Shown: piece after piece, positions 10,640 to 29,293 of the stretch | How positions within the stretch are numbered: position 1 is the first letter of the stretch | Layout: every line of letters begins with the position of its first letter | Source: DAOTEJ01 sp035454085 | GTDB taxonomy: Bacteria; Pseudomonadota; Gammaproteobacteria; Burkholderiales; Burkholderiaceae_F | Reading direction: 5' to 3' | Assembly (NCBI GenBank): GCA_035454085.1 | Contig: DAOTEJ010000002.1 | Coordinates: 37,909-101,908, forward strand | Length of the DNA stretch: 64,000 bases | Program-made: the position numbers and the translations under genes | The notes under the pieces: generated by a model | Told to the model about the DNA's origin: nothing | What the model saw: only the letters and a program-made list of their open reading frames with translations | The model's database searches: none

Positions 10640-11233
10640 CTAGAGCGAGCCCTTGGTGGAGGGGATGCTGCCCGCGGCGCGCGCATCGGGCTCGACCGCC
10701 ATGCGTAGCGCGCGCCCGAAGGCCTTGAACACCGTCTCGCACTGATGGTGCGAGTTGGCGCCGCGCAGGTTGTCGACGTGCAGCGTGACGCCCGCGTGGT
10801 TCACGAAGCCCTGGAAGAACTCGTGCGCGAGGTCCACGTCGAACTCGCCGATCATCGCCCGCGTGAACGGCACCTCCCACACCAGCCCGGGGCGGCCCGA
10901 CAGGTCGATCACCACCCGCGACAGCGCCTCGTCCAGCGGCACGTAGGCGTGGCCGTAGCGGCGCACGCCGCGCTTGTCGCCCAGCGCCTGCGCGAAGGCC
11001 TGGCCCAGCGTGATGCCCACGTCCTCCACCGTGTGGTGGCCGTCGATGTGCAGGTCGCCCTGCGCCTCGACCGTGAGGTCGAGCAGACCGTGGCGCGCGA
11101 TCTGCTCGAGCATGTGGTCGAAGAACCCGATCCCCGTGGCGAGCTGCGCGCGGCCGCTGCCGTCCAGGTTCAGGGCGACGCGGATGCGCGTCTCGGAGGT
11201 GGTGCGGCTCAGGTCGGCGGTGCGGGCGGTCAT
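10640..11233 (-). CDS. hisB: Imidazoleglycerol-phosphate dehydratase
   Basis: 197-residue monofunctional dehydratase forming imidazole acetol phosphate, without the phosphatase domain of the enterobacterial HisB. Its manganese-binding histidine repeats are present: [36 protein letters not shown] and NSHHQCE. The ATG at 11233 overlaps the hisC stop by 4 nt. A longer in-frame opening upstream belongs to the hisC region. Confidence 0.97.
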   Translation of the reverse strand: MTARTADLSRTTSETRIRVALNLDGSGRAQLATGIGFFDHMLEQIARHGLLDLTVEAQGDLHIDGHHTVEDVGITLGQAFAQALGDKRGVRRYGHAYVPLDEALSRVVIDLSGRPGLVWEVPFTRAMIGEFDVDLAHEFFQGFVNHAGVTLHVDNLRGANSHHQCETVFKAFGRALRMAVEPDARAAGSIPSTKGSL

Positions 11234-12312
11234 GGCGCTTCGAGGCTCTCGCGCAGGGCCGCGAGCAAGGCCTCGTTCTCCTCTGGGGTGCCAATCGTGG
11301 CACGCAGGCAGCCCGCCAGCAGCGGGTGCGCGCGCGCCACGTTCTTGATCAGGATACCGCGCGCCTTGAGCCCGGCGAACACCGCGTCGGGATCGGCCAC
11401 GCGCAGGAGCAGGAAATTCGCGGCGCTCGGGAAGGTCTCGACCCCGGGCAGAGCGGCGAGCGCGGCGCCGACACGGTCGCGCTCGGCGCGGATCGCGGCC
11501 GCCTGGGCCTCGAGCACCTCGAGGTGATCGAGCAGCAAGTCGGCGGCGGCAAGCGTGAGCGAGTTCACGTTGTAGGGCGGTCGCAGCTTGTCCACCTCGC
11601 GCAACAGCGCCGCGTCGCCGCACAGGTAGCCCAGGCGCAGGCCGGCGAGGCCAAGCTTGGAAAAGGTGCGCAGCACCAGCAGGCGCGCATCACTGCCCAG
11701 GCGCGGCAGCCAGGTGTCGCGCGCGAAGGGCAGGTAGGCCTCGTCGATCACCACCAGGCCGGGCGCGGCATCGAGCAGCGCCTCGACGTCGGCACGGTCG
11801 AAGAGCTTGCCGGTCGGGTTGTTGGGCCACGCCACGAACAGCACCGCGGGCCGGTGTTCGGCCATGGCCGCGAGCAGCGCCGCGCGGTCGAGCGAGAAGT
11901 CGGCGCGCAGCGGCACGCCCACGAAGCGGCAGCCGTCGAAGCGTGCACTCATCTCGTACATCACGAAGCCCGGGGCGGGCGCCATCACCACCGCGCCGGG
12001 CACGGCACAGGCCTGGATCAGCAGGTGGATGAGTTCGTCCGAGCCGTTGCCCAGCAGCAGCGCCTGCCCCGCCGGCAGGCCGATCGCCTGCGCCAGCCGC
12101 CGCTTGAAGGCGGCAGGCTCGGCCGGTGGGTAGCGGTTGATCGCCACCTGCGCCAGGCGCTCGCCCAGGGCCGCGGCAAGGGCGGCCGGCAGGCGGTAAG
12201 GATTTTCCATCGCGTCGAGCTTGATCAGACCCTCGGCGCAGGGCACGGCGTAGGCCGAGATCGCGCGCACCTCGGGGCGGATCAAGGTGAGCGGATCCAC
12301 TCGCGCGCTCAT
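11230..12312 (-). CDS. hisC: Histidinol-phosphate aminotransferase
   Basis: 360-residue PLP-dependent fold-type I transaminase that converts imidazole acetol phosphate to histidinol phosphate. It shows the N-terminal LDAMENPY segment, AWPNNPTGK, the DEAYLPF aspartate, and the Schiff-base lysine in [15 protein letters not shown]. It overlaps hisD (upstream) and hisB (downstream) by 4 nt each. Confidence 0.96.
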   Translation of the reverse strand: MSARVDPLTLIRPEVRAISAYAVPCAEGLIKLDAMENPYRLPAALAAALGERLAQVAINRYPPAEPAAFKRRLAQAIGLPAGQALLLGNGSDELIHLLIQACAVPGAVVMAPAPGFVMYEMSARFDGCRFVGVPLRADFSLDRAALLAAMAEHRPAVLFVAWPNNPTGKLFDRADVEALLDAAPGLVVIDEAYLPFARDTWLPRLGSDARLLVLRTFSKLGLAGLRLGYLCGDAALLREVDKLRPPYNVNSLTLAAADLLLDHLEVLEAQAAAIRAERDRVGAALAALPGVETFPSAANFLLLRVADPDAVFAGLKARGILIKNVARAHPLLAGCLRATIGTPEENEALLAALRESLEAP

Positions 12313-13609
12313 TCGGCGGGCCCGATTCGGTAGCGCGCCGCCGCGGCGTGCGCCGGCAGGCTCTCGCCATCGGCGAGCTCCGCGGCGATCCGCCCCAGGC
12401 TGCGCGCGCCCTCGGCCGAGACGCGGATCAGGCTGGTGCGCTTCTGGAAGTCGTAGACCCCCAGGGGCGAAGAGAAGCGCGCGGTGCGCGAGGTGGGCAG
12501 CACGTGGTTGGGCCCGGCGCAGTAGTCGCCCAGCGATTCGCTCGTGTGGCGCCCCAGGAAGATCGCGCCGGCGTGGCGAATCTTCGCGGCCCAGCGCTGC
12601 GGCTCGTCGGTCGAGATCTCGAGGTGCTCGGGCGCGATGCGGTCAGCCACCGCGCAGGCCTCCTCGAGGTCGCGGGCGAGGATCAGCGCCCCTCGTCCGG
12701 CGAGGCTCGCCTCGATGATCTCGCGCCGCGGCATGCCGGGCAGCAGGCGCGTGATCGAGGCCTGCACCCGCGCGATGAACCCCGCGTCGGGAGTGAGCAG
12801 GATCGCCTGCGCGAGCTCGTCGTGCTCGGCCTGCGAGAACAGGTCCATCGCGATCCAGTCGGGATCGGTCTTGCCGTCGCAGATCACCAGGATCTCGCTC
12901 GGCCCGGCGATCATGTCGATGCCCACGGCGCCGAAGACGCGGCGCTTGGCAGCCGCCACGTAGGCATTGCCCGGGCCGACGATCTTGTCGACCGCGGCGA
13001 TGGTCTGCGTGCCGTAGGCCAGCGCCGCCACCGCCTGCGCCCCGCCGATCGCCCAGGCGCGCGACACCCCGGCCAGACACGCCGCGGCAAGCACCAGCGG
13101 ATTGCGCACCCCGTCGGGCGTGGGCACCACCATCTCGATGCGCTCGACCCCGGCCACGTGCGCGGGCAGCGCGTTCATCAGCACCGAGGACGGATACGCC
13201 GCCTTGCCGCCGGGCACATACAGACCCACCGAGTCGAGCGGCGTGACGCGCTGCCCCAGCTCGGTGCCGTCGTCCTCGGTGAGCGTCCAGCTCTGCGCGC
13301 GCTGATGCTCGTGGAAGGCCCCGATGCGCCGCGCGGCGGCCTCGAGCGCAGCGCGGCGCGCGGCGGGCAGCGACTCGAGCGCGGCGCGCATCTCGTCGGC
13401 GGGAATCTCGAGCGCGGCCACCGAGGGCGCGGCCATGCGGTCAAAGCGGTTCGTGTACTCGAGCAGGGCAGCGTCGCCGCGCGCGCGCACGTCATCGACG
13501 ATGGCGCAGGCGCGCGCCTCGATGCCGGCGTCGATGGCGGTGTCGACCGCCACGAGATCGGCGAAGGCCGCGTCGAAACCCGGGTCGCGGGTGGAGAGCT
13601 GTCGCATCT

Positions 13610-13613
<4 letters not shown>
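12309..13613 (-). CDS. hisD: Histidinol dehydrogenase
   Basis: 434-residue zinc enzyme that oxidises histidinol to histidine in two NAD-dependent steps. Conserved blocks are [29 protein letters not shown], the [10 protein letters not shown] zinc site, and PEHLEI with PNHVLPT. The start at 13613 (ATG AAG ATG) overlaps the hisG stop by 4 nt. A much longer open frame upstream is antisense-free read-through of hisG sequence in another frame and was discarded. Confidence 0.97.
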
Positions 13614-17436
<3,823 letters not shown>

Positions 17437-17497
17437 GAGGGGTGGGCGCGTCGGGAACGCGCGCCCCGCATTGTAAGGAGGCCGTTCCCGCGGACGT

Positions 17498-17794
17498 TCA
17501 GGGCTGGGGATGTCCCGCGGGCAGATGCCCTGCGGGCTCGAGGCCGAGCAGCGCCGCCGCGCCGTAGAGGTCGGCCAGTTCGGCCACCGCGGGCGGCAGG
17601 TTCAGAAGGCGCAGCGTGCGGCCGGCCGCTTCGGCGCTGCGCTGCCAGTCGAGCAGCAGCGCCACGGCGCTCGAATCGGCGCGGCGCACGGCGCCGAAGT
17701 CGAACTCGCAGTCGCCGGCCGCCAGCGCGGCGGCGCCGGCGGCGGCGAGCGCCGGGGCGTTGGCCAGGGTGACGGCTGCGGCCTCGATGCGCAT
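17498..17794 (-). CDS. mlaB: STAS-domain protein MlaB
   Basis: 98-residue single STAS domain. In the Mla system MlaB binds the MlaF ATPase and supports the inner-membrane MlaFEDB complex. The segment RRADSSAVALLLDWQ holds the conserved serine/threonine position of STAS domains. It starts 1 nt after the mlaC stop, and its place as last mla gene supports the name, since sequence alone would only say STAS domain. Confidence 0.85.
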   Translation of the reverse strand: MRIEAAAVTLANAPALAAAGAAALAAGDCEFDFGAVRRADSSAVALLLDWQRSAEAAGRTLRLLNLPPAVAELADLYGAAALLGLEPAGHLPAGHPQP

Positions 17795-17795
17795 C

Positions 17796-18437
17796 TCAGC
17801 CCTTGGCGGCCGCGGTTTCGAGTGCGCGGTTGCGGTCGGCGAGCTGCTTGATCAGCCCATCGACCCCACCGGCGTTGATCGCCTGGGCGAACTGGGCACG
17901 GTAGTTCTCGACCAGCCACACGCCGGCGACGTTCACGTCGTAGATCTTCCAGCCAGCGTCGGTCTTGGCGAGGCGGTAGTCGAGCTGGATGGGCTCGCCG
18001 CGCGAGGCCACGAGCTCGGTGCGGACCACGGCCTCGTCCGCCGACGGCTGGGCGCGCACGGGCTTGACCTCGATCTTGTGGTCGCGCACCTGCGAGACCG
18101 CACCCGAGTAGGTACGCATCAGCAGCTGGCGAAACTCGACGGTGAGCGCGGCGCGCTGCTCGGGCGTGGCGTTGCGCCAGCCGCGACCCACCGCCAGCTG
18201 GGTCATGCGGTTGAAGTCCGTGTAGGGCAGGACCTTCTCGTCGACCAGCTTCTGGATGCGGGCGAGGTCGCCCGACGCAAGCTGCTTGTCGGAACGGATG
18301 GCATCGAGCACCGAGGTCGAGACCTCGCGCACCACGGCCTCGGGCGCCGCGGCGCCGGACTGCGCGGCGGCAGGAAGCGCCATCAGGCTGGCGCCCACGA
18401 GGGCAAGGAGTCGGAACAGTCGCGGGATGAGCTTCAT
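17796..18437 (-). CDS. mlaC: Periplasmic phospholipid shuttle MlaC (Tol-Pal/ABC auxiliary family)
   Basis: 213-residue periplasmic lipid carrier moving phospholipid between MlaA-porin and MlaFEDB. A signal peptide (about 1-26, cut after AAAQ or nearby) is followed by the Ttg2D/MlaC domain with VDEKVLPYTDFNRMTQLAVGRGWRNATPEQ and GWKIYDVNVAGVWLVENYR. The ATG at 18437 starts the signal peptide. mlaA precedes it by 49 nt and mlaB follows. Confidence 0.96.
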   Translation of the reverse strand: MKLIPRLFRLLALVGASLMALPAAAQSGAAAPEAVVREVSTSVLDAIRSDKQLASGDLARIQKLVDEKVLPYTDFNRMTQLAVGRGWRNATPEQRAALTVEFRQLLMRTYSGAVSQVRDHKIEVKPVRAQPSADEAVVRTELVASRGEPIQLDYRLAKTDAGWKIYDVNVAGVWLVENYRAQFAQAINAGGVDGLIKQLADRNRALETAAAKG

Positions 18438-18486
18438 GGCAGGTCCGTGGGGGAGGCGGGGCACACAGGCGTGCGCCACCCGCATT

Positions 18487-19308
18487 TCAACGCGTCGGCG
18501 CCGTCCTGGGAGGATCGGAAGAACCCTCGCCCGCCGGCGGCTCGGGCGCCATGTCGGGGTCGAGCTCCATGGGCGGGAAGCCGTCGTACACCAGGTTGCG
18601 GCGCCGCTGCAGGTAGGCGTCGCGCACCGCGAGGTAGCGGTCGAGCGCGGTATCGAGCAGGGCGTCGGCCGGCAGCAGGTTGGCCCGCTGATTGAACACC
18701 CGGGCGGCGAACAGCGAGTACTCGATCGAGGGCACGCCGATGTAGAAGTTGGGGTCGAGCACCGTCTCGACGCCCAGGCCCGTGGTGTCCCGCACGCTGG
18801 ACGGCCCGAGCAGGGGCAGCACGAGGTAGGGCCCGTCGCCAAAGCCCCACACGCCCAGGGTCTGGCCGAAATCCTCGGGATGGCGTGGCACGCCCGTATC
18901 GCCCACCACGTCGAAGCAGCCCGCCAGACCGAAGGTCGAGTTCATGATCAGCCGCACGGCCGATTGGGCGGCCTCGCTGGGCTTGCCCTGGAGCAGGTTG
19001 TTCACCGCGTTCGAGGGTTCGCGCAGGTTGGAGAACGCATTGTTCACGCATTCGCGCACGGGGTCGGGAACGTAGTCCACGTAGGCCTGCGCCAGCGGCC
19101 GGATGGCGGCGCGGTCGATCGCCTGGTTGAACTCGAATACCTGGCGGTTGGCACGCTCCAGCGGATCGCGCGGATCCTGGCCCGCCGTGGCGGGCACGGT
19201 GGCGCAGCCCGCCAGGGCGCCGCCGGCCATGAGCAAGGCGGCAAGCAAGCGCCAGCCGCGGGCGGCAGGCGCACGGTCGGGACGGCTCGGGAGGGGGCGC
19301 GAGTTCAT
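18487..19308 (-). CDS. mlaA: Outer-membrane lipoprotein MlaA (VacJ)
   Basis: 273-residue lipoprotein of the Mla pathway that removes phospholipid from the outer leaflet of the outer membrane. The lipobox LAGC puts the lipidated cysteine at 35. Family blocks follow: DPLERANRQVFEFNQAIDRA, REPSNAVNNLLQGK, HPEDFGQTLGVWGFG and PLLGPSSVRD. The tail from about 240 is Pro/Glu-rich. Unlike in E. coli, where mlaA is unlinked, it sits inside the operon between mlaD and mlaC. Confidence 0.97.
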   Translation of the reverse strand: MNSRPLPSRPDRAPAARGWRLLAALLMAGGALAGCATVPATAGQDPRDPLERANRQVFEFNQAIDRAAIRPLAQAYVDYVPDPVRECVNNAFSNLREPSNAVNNLLQGKPSEAAQSAVRLIMNSTFGLAGCFDVVGDTGVPRHPEDFGQTLGVWGFGDGPYLVLPLLGPSSVRDTTGLGVETVLDPNFYIGVPSIEYSLFAARVFNQRANLLPADALLDTALDRYLAVRDAYLQRRRNLVYDGFPPMELDPDMAPEPPAGEGSSDPPRTAPTR

Positions 19309-19336
19309 GGGGCAAGTCTAGCGGTGCCGCCGCCCC

Positions 19337-19819
19337 CTATTTGCCCGCAGCGGGTGTGGCCTCCGCCGCCTTGTTGAACAGGAACTGGCTGATCAGGCTT
19401 TCGAGCACCACCGCCGACTGGGTCATGCGGATCGTGTCGCCGGCCTTGAGGTTCTTGTCGTCGCCACCGGCCTCCAGCCCGACGTACTGCTCGCCCAGCA
19501 GCCCCGAGGTCAGGATCTTGGCCGAGGTGTCGAGCGGGAACTGGTAGCGCGTGTCGAGATCGAGCGCGACCTGCGCCTGAAAGCTCTGGTTGTCGAAGCC
19601 GATCGAGGTCACCCGGCCGACCACCACGCCGGCGCTCTTGACCGGTGCGCGCGGCTTGAGGCCGCCCACGTTGTCGAACTTCGCCAGCACCGTGTAGCTC
19701 GGCCCGGTCGAGAAGCTCGCCAGGTTCGCCGCCTTGAGCGCGAGGAACAGCAGCGCCAGCCCCCCGGCCAGCACGAAGATCCCCACCCACAGTTCCACTG
19801 CCTTGCGTCCCATAGTCAT
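19337..19819 (-). CDS. mlaD: MCE-domain lipid-binding protein MlaD
   Basis: 160-residue substrate-binding subunit of the MlaFEDB complex, forming a hexameric ring in the periplasm. One N-terminal membrane helix (about 8-28) is followed by a single MCE domain with VGGLKPRAPVKSAGVVVGRV and GLLGEQYVGLEAGG. A second in-frame ATG at 19813 is an alternative start. It is separated from mlaE by 144 nt, the only sizeable gap in the mla genes. Confidence 0.96.
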   Translation of the reverse strand: MTMGRKAVELWVGIFVLAGGLALLFLALKAANLASFSTGPSYTVLAKFDNVGGLKPRAPVKSAGVVVGRVTSIGFDNQSFQAQVALDLDTRYQFPLDTSAKILTSGLLGEQYVGLEAGGDDKNLKAGDTIRMTQSAVVLESLISQFLFNKAAEATPAAGK

Positions 19820-19963
19820 CTCGCTCTCGGTTGTACCGTCCTGCCCTGCACGACCCGCAACACCCCGAAGCCCAGGGCCGCCGCAAAACCGGCTCTGCCC
19901 GGCCGCCGGCGGCGCCCCCGTGAGGGGAAGGCGCCACAGGCGCTCAGTGGGTGAGTCTTCAAT

Positions 19964-20752
19964 TCACGGCGTTGAAAACATCAGCGCCGTCAGCACGAAA
20001 TCCAGTCCCAGCACGAGCAGCGAAGAAATCACCACCGTGCGCGTCGTACCGTGGGCCACGCCCTCGGGCGTGGGGCGCGCCTCCCAGCCCTGGTAGAGCG
20101 CCACCGCGGTCACCGCAACCGCGAACACCACGCTCTTGATGACGCCGTTGCCCACGTCCTTCCATACGTCCACGCCCGACTGCATCTGCGACCAGAAGCT
20201 GCCGGCATCGACGCCGATCATCAGCACCCCCACCACGTAACCGCCCACCACGCCCACCGCAGAGAACATCGCCGCCAGCAGGGGCAGCGAGATCACGCCG
20301 CCCAGGAAGCGCGGCGCGAGCACGCGGCGTACCGGGTCGACGCCCATCATGTCCATCGCGGCGAGTTGCTCGCCCGCCTTCATGAGGCCGATCTCGGCGG
20401 TCAGCGAGGTTCCGGCGCGCCCCGCGAACAACAGCGCCGCCACCACCGGCCCGAGTTCGCGCACCAGCGACAGGGCGACCAACACACCGAGCGCCTCTTC
20501 CGAGCCATAGCGCGACAGGGTGTAGTAGCCCTGCAGGCCCAGCACGAAACCCACGAACAGGCCCGACACCACGATGATCAGGGTCGAGTAGTTGCCGATG
20601 AAGTGCACCTGGGCGATGACCAGCCAGGGACGCCGCAGGGCGGACGGCAGCGCGCGCAGCAAGGCGAGGCAAAACAGCGCCGCGTGCCCCATCGCGCGCA
20701 GCCAGTCGAGCGAGCGGGCCCCCAGCCAGCGCAGGCGGTCGACCAGGCTCAC
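19964..20752 (-). CDS. mlaE: Phospholipid ABC transporter permease MlaE
   Basis: 262-residue inner-membrane permease of the Mla system with about five helices. Conserved MlaE blocks include LFAGRAGTSLTAEIGLMKAGEQLAAMDMMGVDPVRRVLAPR. Translation starts at a GTG (20752) overlapping the mlaF stop by 4 nt. Downstream a 144-nt interval with paired small hairpins separates it from mlaD. Confidence 0.96.
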   Translation of the reverse strand: MSLVDRLRWLGARSLDWLRAMGHAALFCLALLRALPSALRRPWLVIAQVHFIGNYSTLIIVVSGLFVGFVLGLQGYYTLSRYGSEEALGVLVALSLVRELGPVVAALLFAGRAGTSLTAEIGLMKAGEQLAAMDMMGVDPVRRVLAPRFLGGVISLPLLAAMFSAVGVVGGYVVGVLMIGVDAGSFWSQMQSGVDVWKDVGNGVIKSVVFAVAVTAVALYQGWEARPTPEGVAHGTTRTVVISSLLVLGLDFVLTALMFSTP

Positions 20753-21558
20753 GCGCGCAGCCCCAGGTCCTGCGCCAGGGAGCGCGCCGGATAGTGGAAG
20801 GCCACGGGGCCGTCGGCCGCGCCGTCGATGAACTGGCGCACGAAGGGGTCGGTGGACGCGCGCAGCTGCGCCGGCGTGCCCTGGGCGGCCACCCGGCCGC
20901 TGGAGATCACGTAGACGTAGTCGGCGATCAGGAAGGTCTCGACCACATCGTGGGTGACGACGATCGAGGTGGCGTGCAGTGCGTCGTTGAGGCGGCGGAT
21001 GAGGTTGGCGGTCACGCCCAGCGAGATCGGGTCGAGCCCGGCGAAGGGCTCGTCGTAGAGGATGAGCTCGGGGTCGAGCGCGATGGCGCGCGCCAGTGCC
21101 ACGCGCCGCGCCATGCCGCCCGAGATCTCGGCCGGCTTGAGCCCCGCCGCTCCGCGCAGACCCACCGCGTTGAGCTTGAGCAGCACGAGGTCGCGCAGCA
21201 TGGGCTCGGGCAGGCGCGCGTGCTCGCGCAGCGGGAAGGCCACGTTCTCGAACACCGTGAGGTCGGTGAACAGCGCACCAAACTGGAACAGCATGCCGAT
21301 GCGACGGCGCTGGACGAACAGGCGCTCCCGATCGCGCGGGTCGAGCACCTCGCCGTCGAGCACGATGCGCCCCGCCTGCGGCGTGAGCAGCCCGCCGATG
21401 AGCTTGAGCAGGGTGGTCTTGCCCATGCCCGAGCCGCCCATGATCGCCACCACGCGGCCTCGGTCGAAGCGCAGCGACACCTCGTGCAGGATGCTGCGGC
21501 GTTCGTAACCGAAGCTCAGGCGTTCGACGGCGAGGAAGGGTTGTTCAGCGGCACTCAT
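20749..21558 (-). CDS. mlaF: Phospholipid ABC transporter ATPase MlaF
   Basis: 269-residue ATPase powering Mla phospholipid transport. Walker A is GGSGMGKTT, the signature ISGGMARRVALARA, Walker B ELILYDEPFAGLDP and the switch VTHDV. The ATG at 21558 is preferred over an in-frame start 18 nt upstream. It is the first mla gene. A 9-bp perfect hairpin lies about 19 nt before the start. Confidence 0.96.
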   Translation of the reverse strand: MSAAEQPFLAVERLSFGYERRSILHEVSLRFDRGRVVAIMGGSGMGKTTLLKLIGGLLTPQAGRIVLDGEVLDPRDRERLFVQRRRIGMLFQFGALFTDLTVFENVAFPLREHARLPEPMLRDLVLLKLNAVGLRGAAGLKPAEISGGMARRVALARAIALDPELILYDEPFAGLDPISLGVTANLIRRLNDALHATSIVVTHDVVETFLIADYVYVISSGRVAAQGTPAQLRASTDPFVRQFIDGAADGPVAFHYPARSLAQDLGLRA

Positions 21559-21576
21559 GCAGGGGACGCAAAGCAA

Positions 21577-21598
21577 GCGCGGCGCCGATGCGCCGCGC
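21577..21598 (-). other. Perfect 9-bp hairpin ahead of mlaF
   Basis: Arms 21577-21585 and 21590-21598 are exact reverse complements with a 4-nt loop. On the minus strand the stem is followed by TTGCTTT, a weak T-rich stretch, then the mlaF start. It could be a weak terminator ending the gltB-gltD-thioesterase transcript, or a structured mlaF leader. The sequence does not decide between these. Confidence 0.5.
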
Positions 21599-21669
21599 GT
21601 GAACCGGGGGCGGATTCTCGCATAGGCCCCCTCGCGCGGATCAGTGGCGAGGCGGCCCGCGCCGCGGGC

Positions 21670-22152
21670 TCAGGATGGCGGTACCGGGCGCGTCGGCCTC
21701 GCGCGCCGCGCCAGCCCCAGGGCGATCAGGGCCTCGTCGCCCTCGGGCACCGGCTCGAAGGCGCCGGCGACCTCGGGCGGTATGGGAATCGCTCGGCCGC
21801 TCGCGAGATCGACGTAGACCCACTGGGTCTGGCCCCGCGCCAGCAACTTGCCGTCGCGGCCGCGCAGCACCGCGTAACGGCGCCGCGACTGGCTGCCTGC
21901 GAGCGCCTCGACCCAGGTGTGGAGCACCAGCGCCTCGCCCTCGCGCGCAGGGCGCAGGTACTCGAGCTGATGCGAGCCGGCCACCCAGGCCTGGCCCTGG
22001 GCGAGGTAGCGCTCGGTGGGCCAACCCTGCGCCGCCGTGTGTTCGAGCGCCGCCTCTTCCATCCAGCGCAGGTACTCGCGGTTGTTGACGTGGCCGAGCG
22101 CGTCGATCGACTCGATGCCCACGACGATGTGCTTGGCGTGGATGCGTGGCAT
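21670..22152 (-). CDS. 4HBT-family acyl-CoA thioesterase
   Basis: 160-residue hot-dog-fold thioesterase of the YbgC/4-hydroxybenzoyl-CoA type. The active-site block D17-ALG-H21-VNN-REY is intact. The substrate is not predictable from sequence, though family members hydrolyse short- to medium-chain or aromatic acyl-CoAs. The ATG at 22152 sits 35 nt after the gltD stop, so it may be the last gene of the gltBD transcript. A long in-frame opening upstream runs through gltD and gltB in the wrong frame and is not coding. Confidence 0.9.
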   Translation of the reverse strand: MPRIHAKHIVVGIESIDALGHVNNREYLRWMEEAALEHTAAQGWPTERYLAQGQAWVAGSHQLEYLRPAREGEALVLHTWVEALAGSQSRRRYAVLRGRDGKLLARGQTQWVYVDLASGRAIPIPPEVAGAFEPVPEGDEALIALGLARRARPTRPVPPS

Positions 22153-22187
22153 GGGCGGCAAACGCAGCTCGCGCCGACTCGCGCAAC

Positions 22188-23684
<1,497 letters not shown>

Positions 23685-23693
23685 GGTGCGTCC

Positions 23694-28403
<4,710 letters not shown>

Positions 28404-28487
28404 GGCAGCTCCGTGATCGGCCCTCGGCGCGGACACGGCCGAGGCTGCGACACTCTACTGCGCCGCAGCACCCGCATCAATCAAAAG

Positions 28488-28557
28488 AAATGGTGTCTGA
28501 CCCCAATTATCAGGACGGCGCTGACGCGCCGACGCATAAATGGGGACACAGTCTAAT
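28488..28557. repeat. RAYT-associated inverted-repeat element with central palindrome
   Basis: Two arms, 28488-28510 and 28536-28557, are imperfect inverted repeats: over 20 aligned positions 14 match, including CCCCA and TTAT. Between them is a perfect 6-bp hairpin (28516-28521 with 28526-28531, loop TGAC). The arms contain TGTCTGACCCC and GGGGACACAG, words I recall beside RAYT genes in betaproteobacteria. The element lies 12 nt from the 3' end of the RAYT-like gene and inside the gltB upstream region. It may act as a REP-type mark, a weak bidirectional stop, or only as a relic. Confidence 0.7.
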
Positions 28558-28569
28558 GATTTGATCTGC

Positions 28570-29256
28570 CTATGCTTTTCTTGGCCGCCCGCGCGGCCTC
28601 GGCGCCACTGGGCGGGCGTCCGCAGACCCCAAGCCGAGCAGGAAAGCCGCGTCTCCTAGAGGCCAGCCTCGAGTCGCGGCGGCGAGCAGACGCTCCCCGA
28701 AGCCCGCGGGCGAGCCGGCGTCCAGCCCCGCGCGATAGCGCGCCTGACGCTCGAACGGCGTGTTGCCCTGTGCCCAGTAGACGGCGGGATCACTCACCAC
28801 GGGATCGATCGCTCGGCCCAGGTGGTGCGGCAGGCTCGACCAGGGGTAGTCGGCGGCGTCGCTCACCAGGCCCGCGCGCTGGGGCGCGGCCTCGACAAAC
28901 CGCATGGCGGCGAGCAGGTGTGCTTCGGGATCGAACACACAGGCCCGGAAGCGGCCGTCCCAGAGGCCACCGCGCAGGCCATGGCGTCGGTTGTGGTGGC
29001 GCGCGTAGCGCCCTCCCACCGTCTGCATCAGCCGGCCCAAGTCGTCCGCGCCGGGCGGCGTCGCCACCAGCATCACCTCGCCCGGCAGCAGCACGTAGGC
29101 GTGCACCGCCACGCGCAGGCCCAAAGCCGCCTCGCGCAGCCAGCCCAGGTACAGCCGCCGGTCCTCGATCTGGGCAAAGACAGGCTCGTGCCCGCGGCCA
29201 CGCTGCAACACGAAGTGCGGCAGGCCGGGCGCAGCCCATCGGCTCAGGCGCGCCAC
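28570..29256 (-). pseudogene. RAYT-like (REP-associated tyrosine) transposase protein lacking catalytic residues
   Basis: 228-residue, fully open reading frame of the IS200-like RAYT family, starting at GTG 29256. Family landmarks are GLPHFVLQRG (12-20), the strand ending VHAYVLLP (51-58), GGLWDGRF (96-103), DYPWSSLPHHLGR (137-148), NTPFER (165-170) and a C-terminal RGRPRK. The HUH motif, normally NHVH, reads GEVM at 59-62, replacing both metal-binding histidines. The nucleophilic tyrosine, normally in RYIxxNP, is F120. Single-strand DNA transposase activity is therefore unlikely. Despite the loss of chemistry there is no frameshift or stop, so it may be a retained DNA-binding protein rather than a decaying gene. 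It lies 37 nt after the dGTPase gene. Confidence 0.8.
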
Positions 29257-29293
29257 GCCGCTTCTCCCGCGTGGCGCCTCTGGCCTGCGCGCC

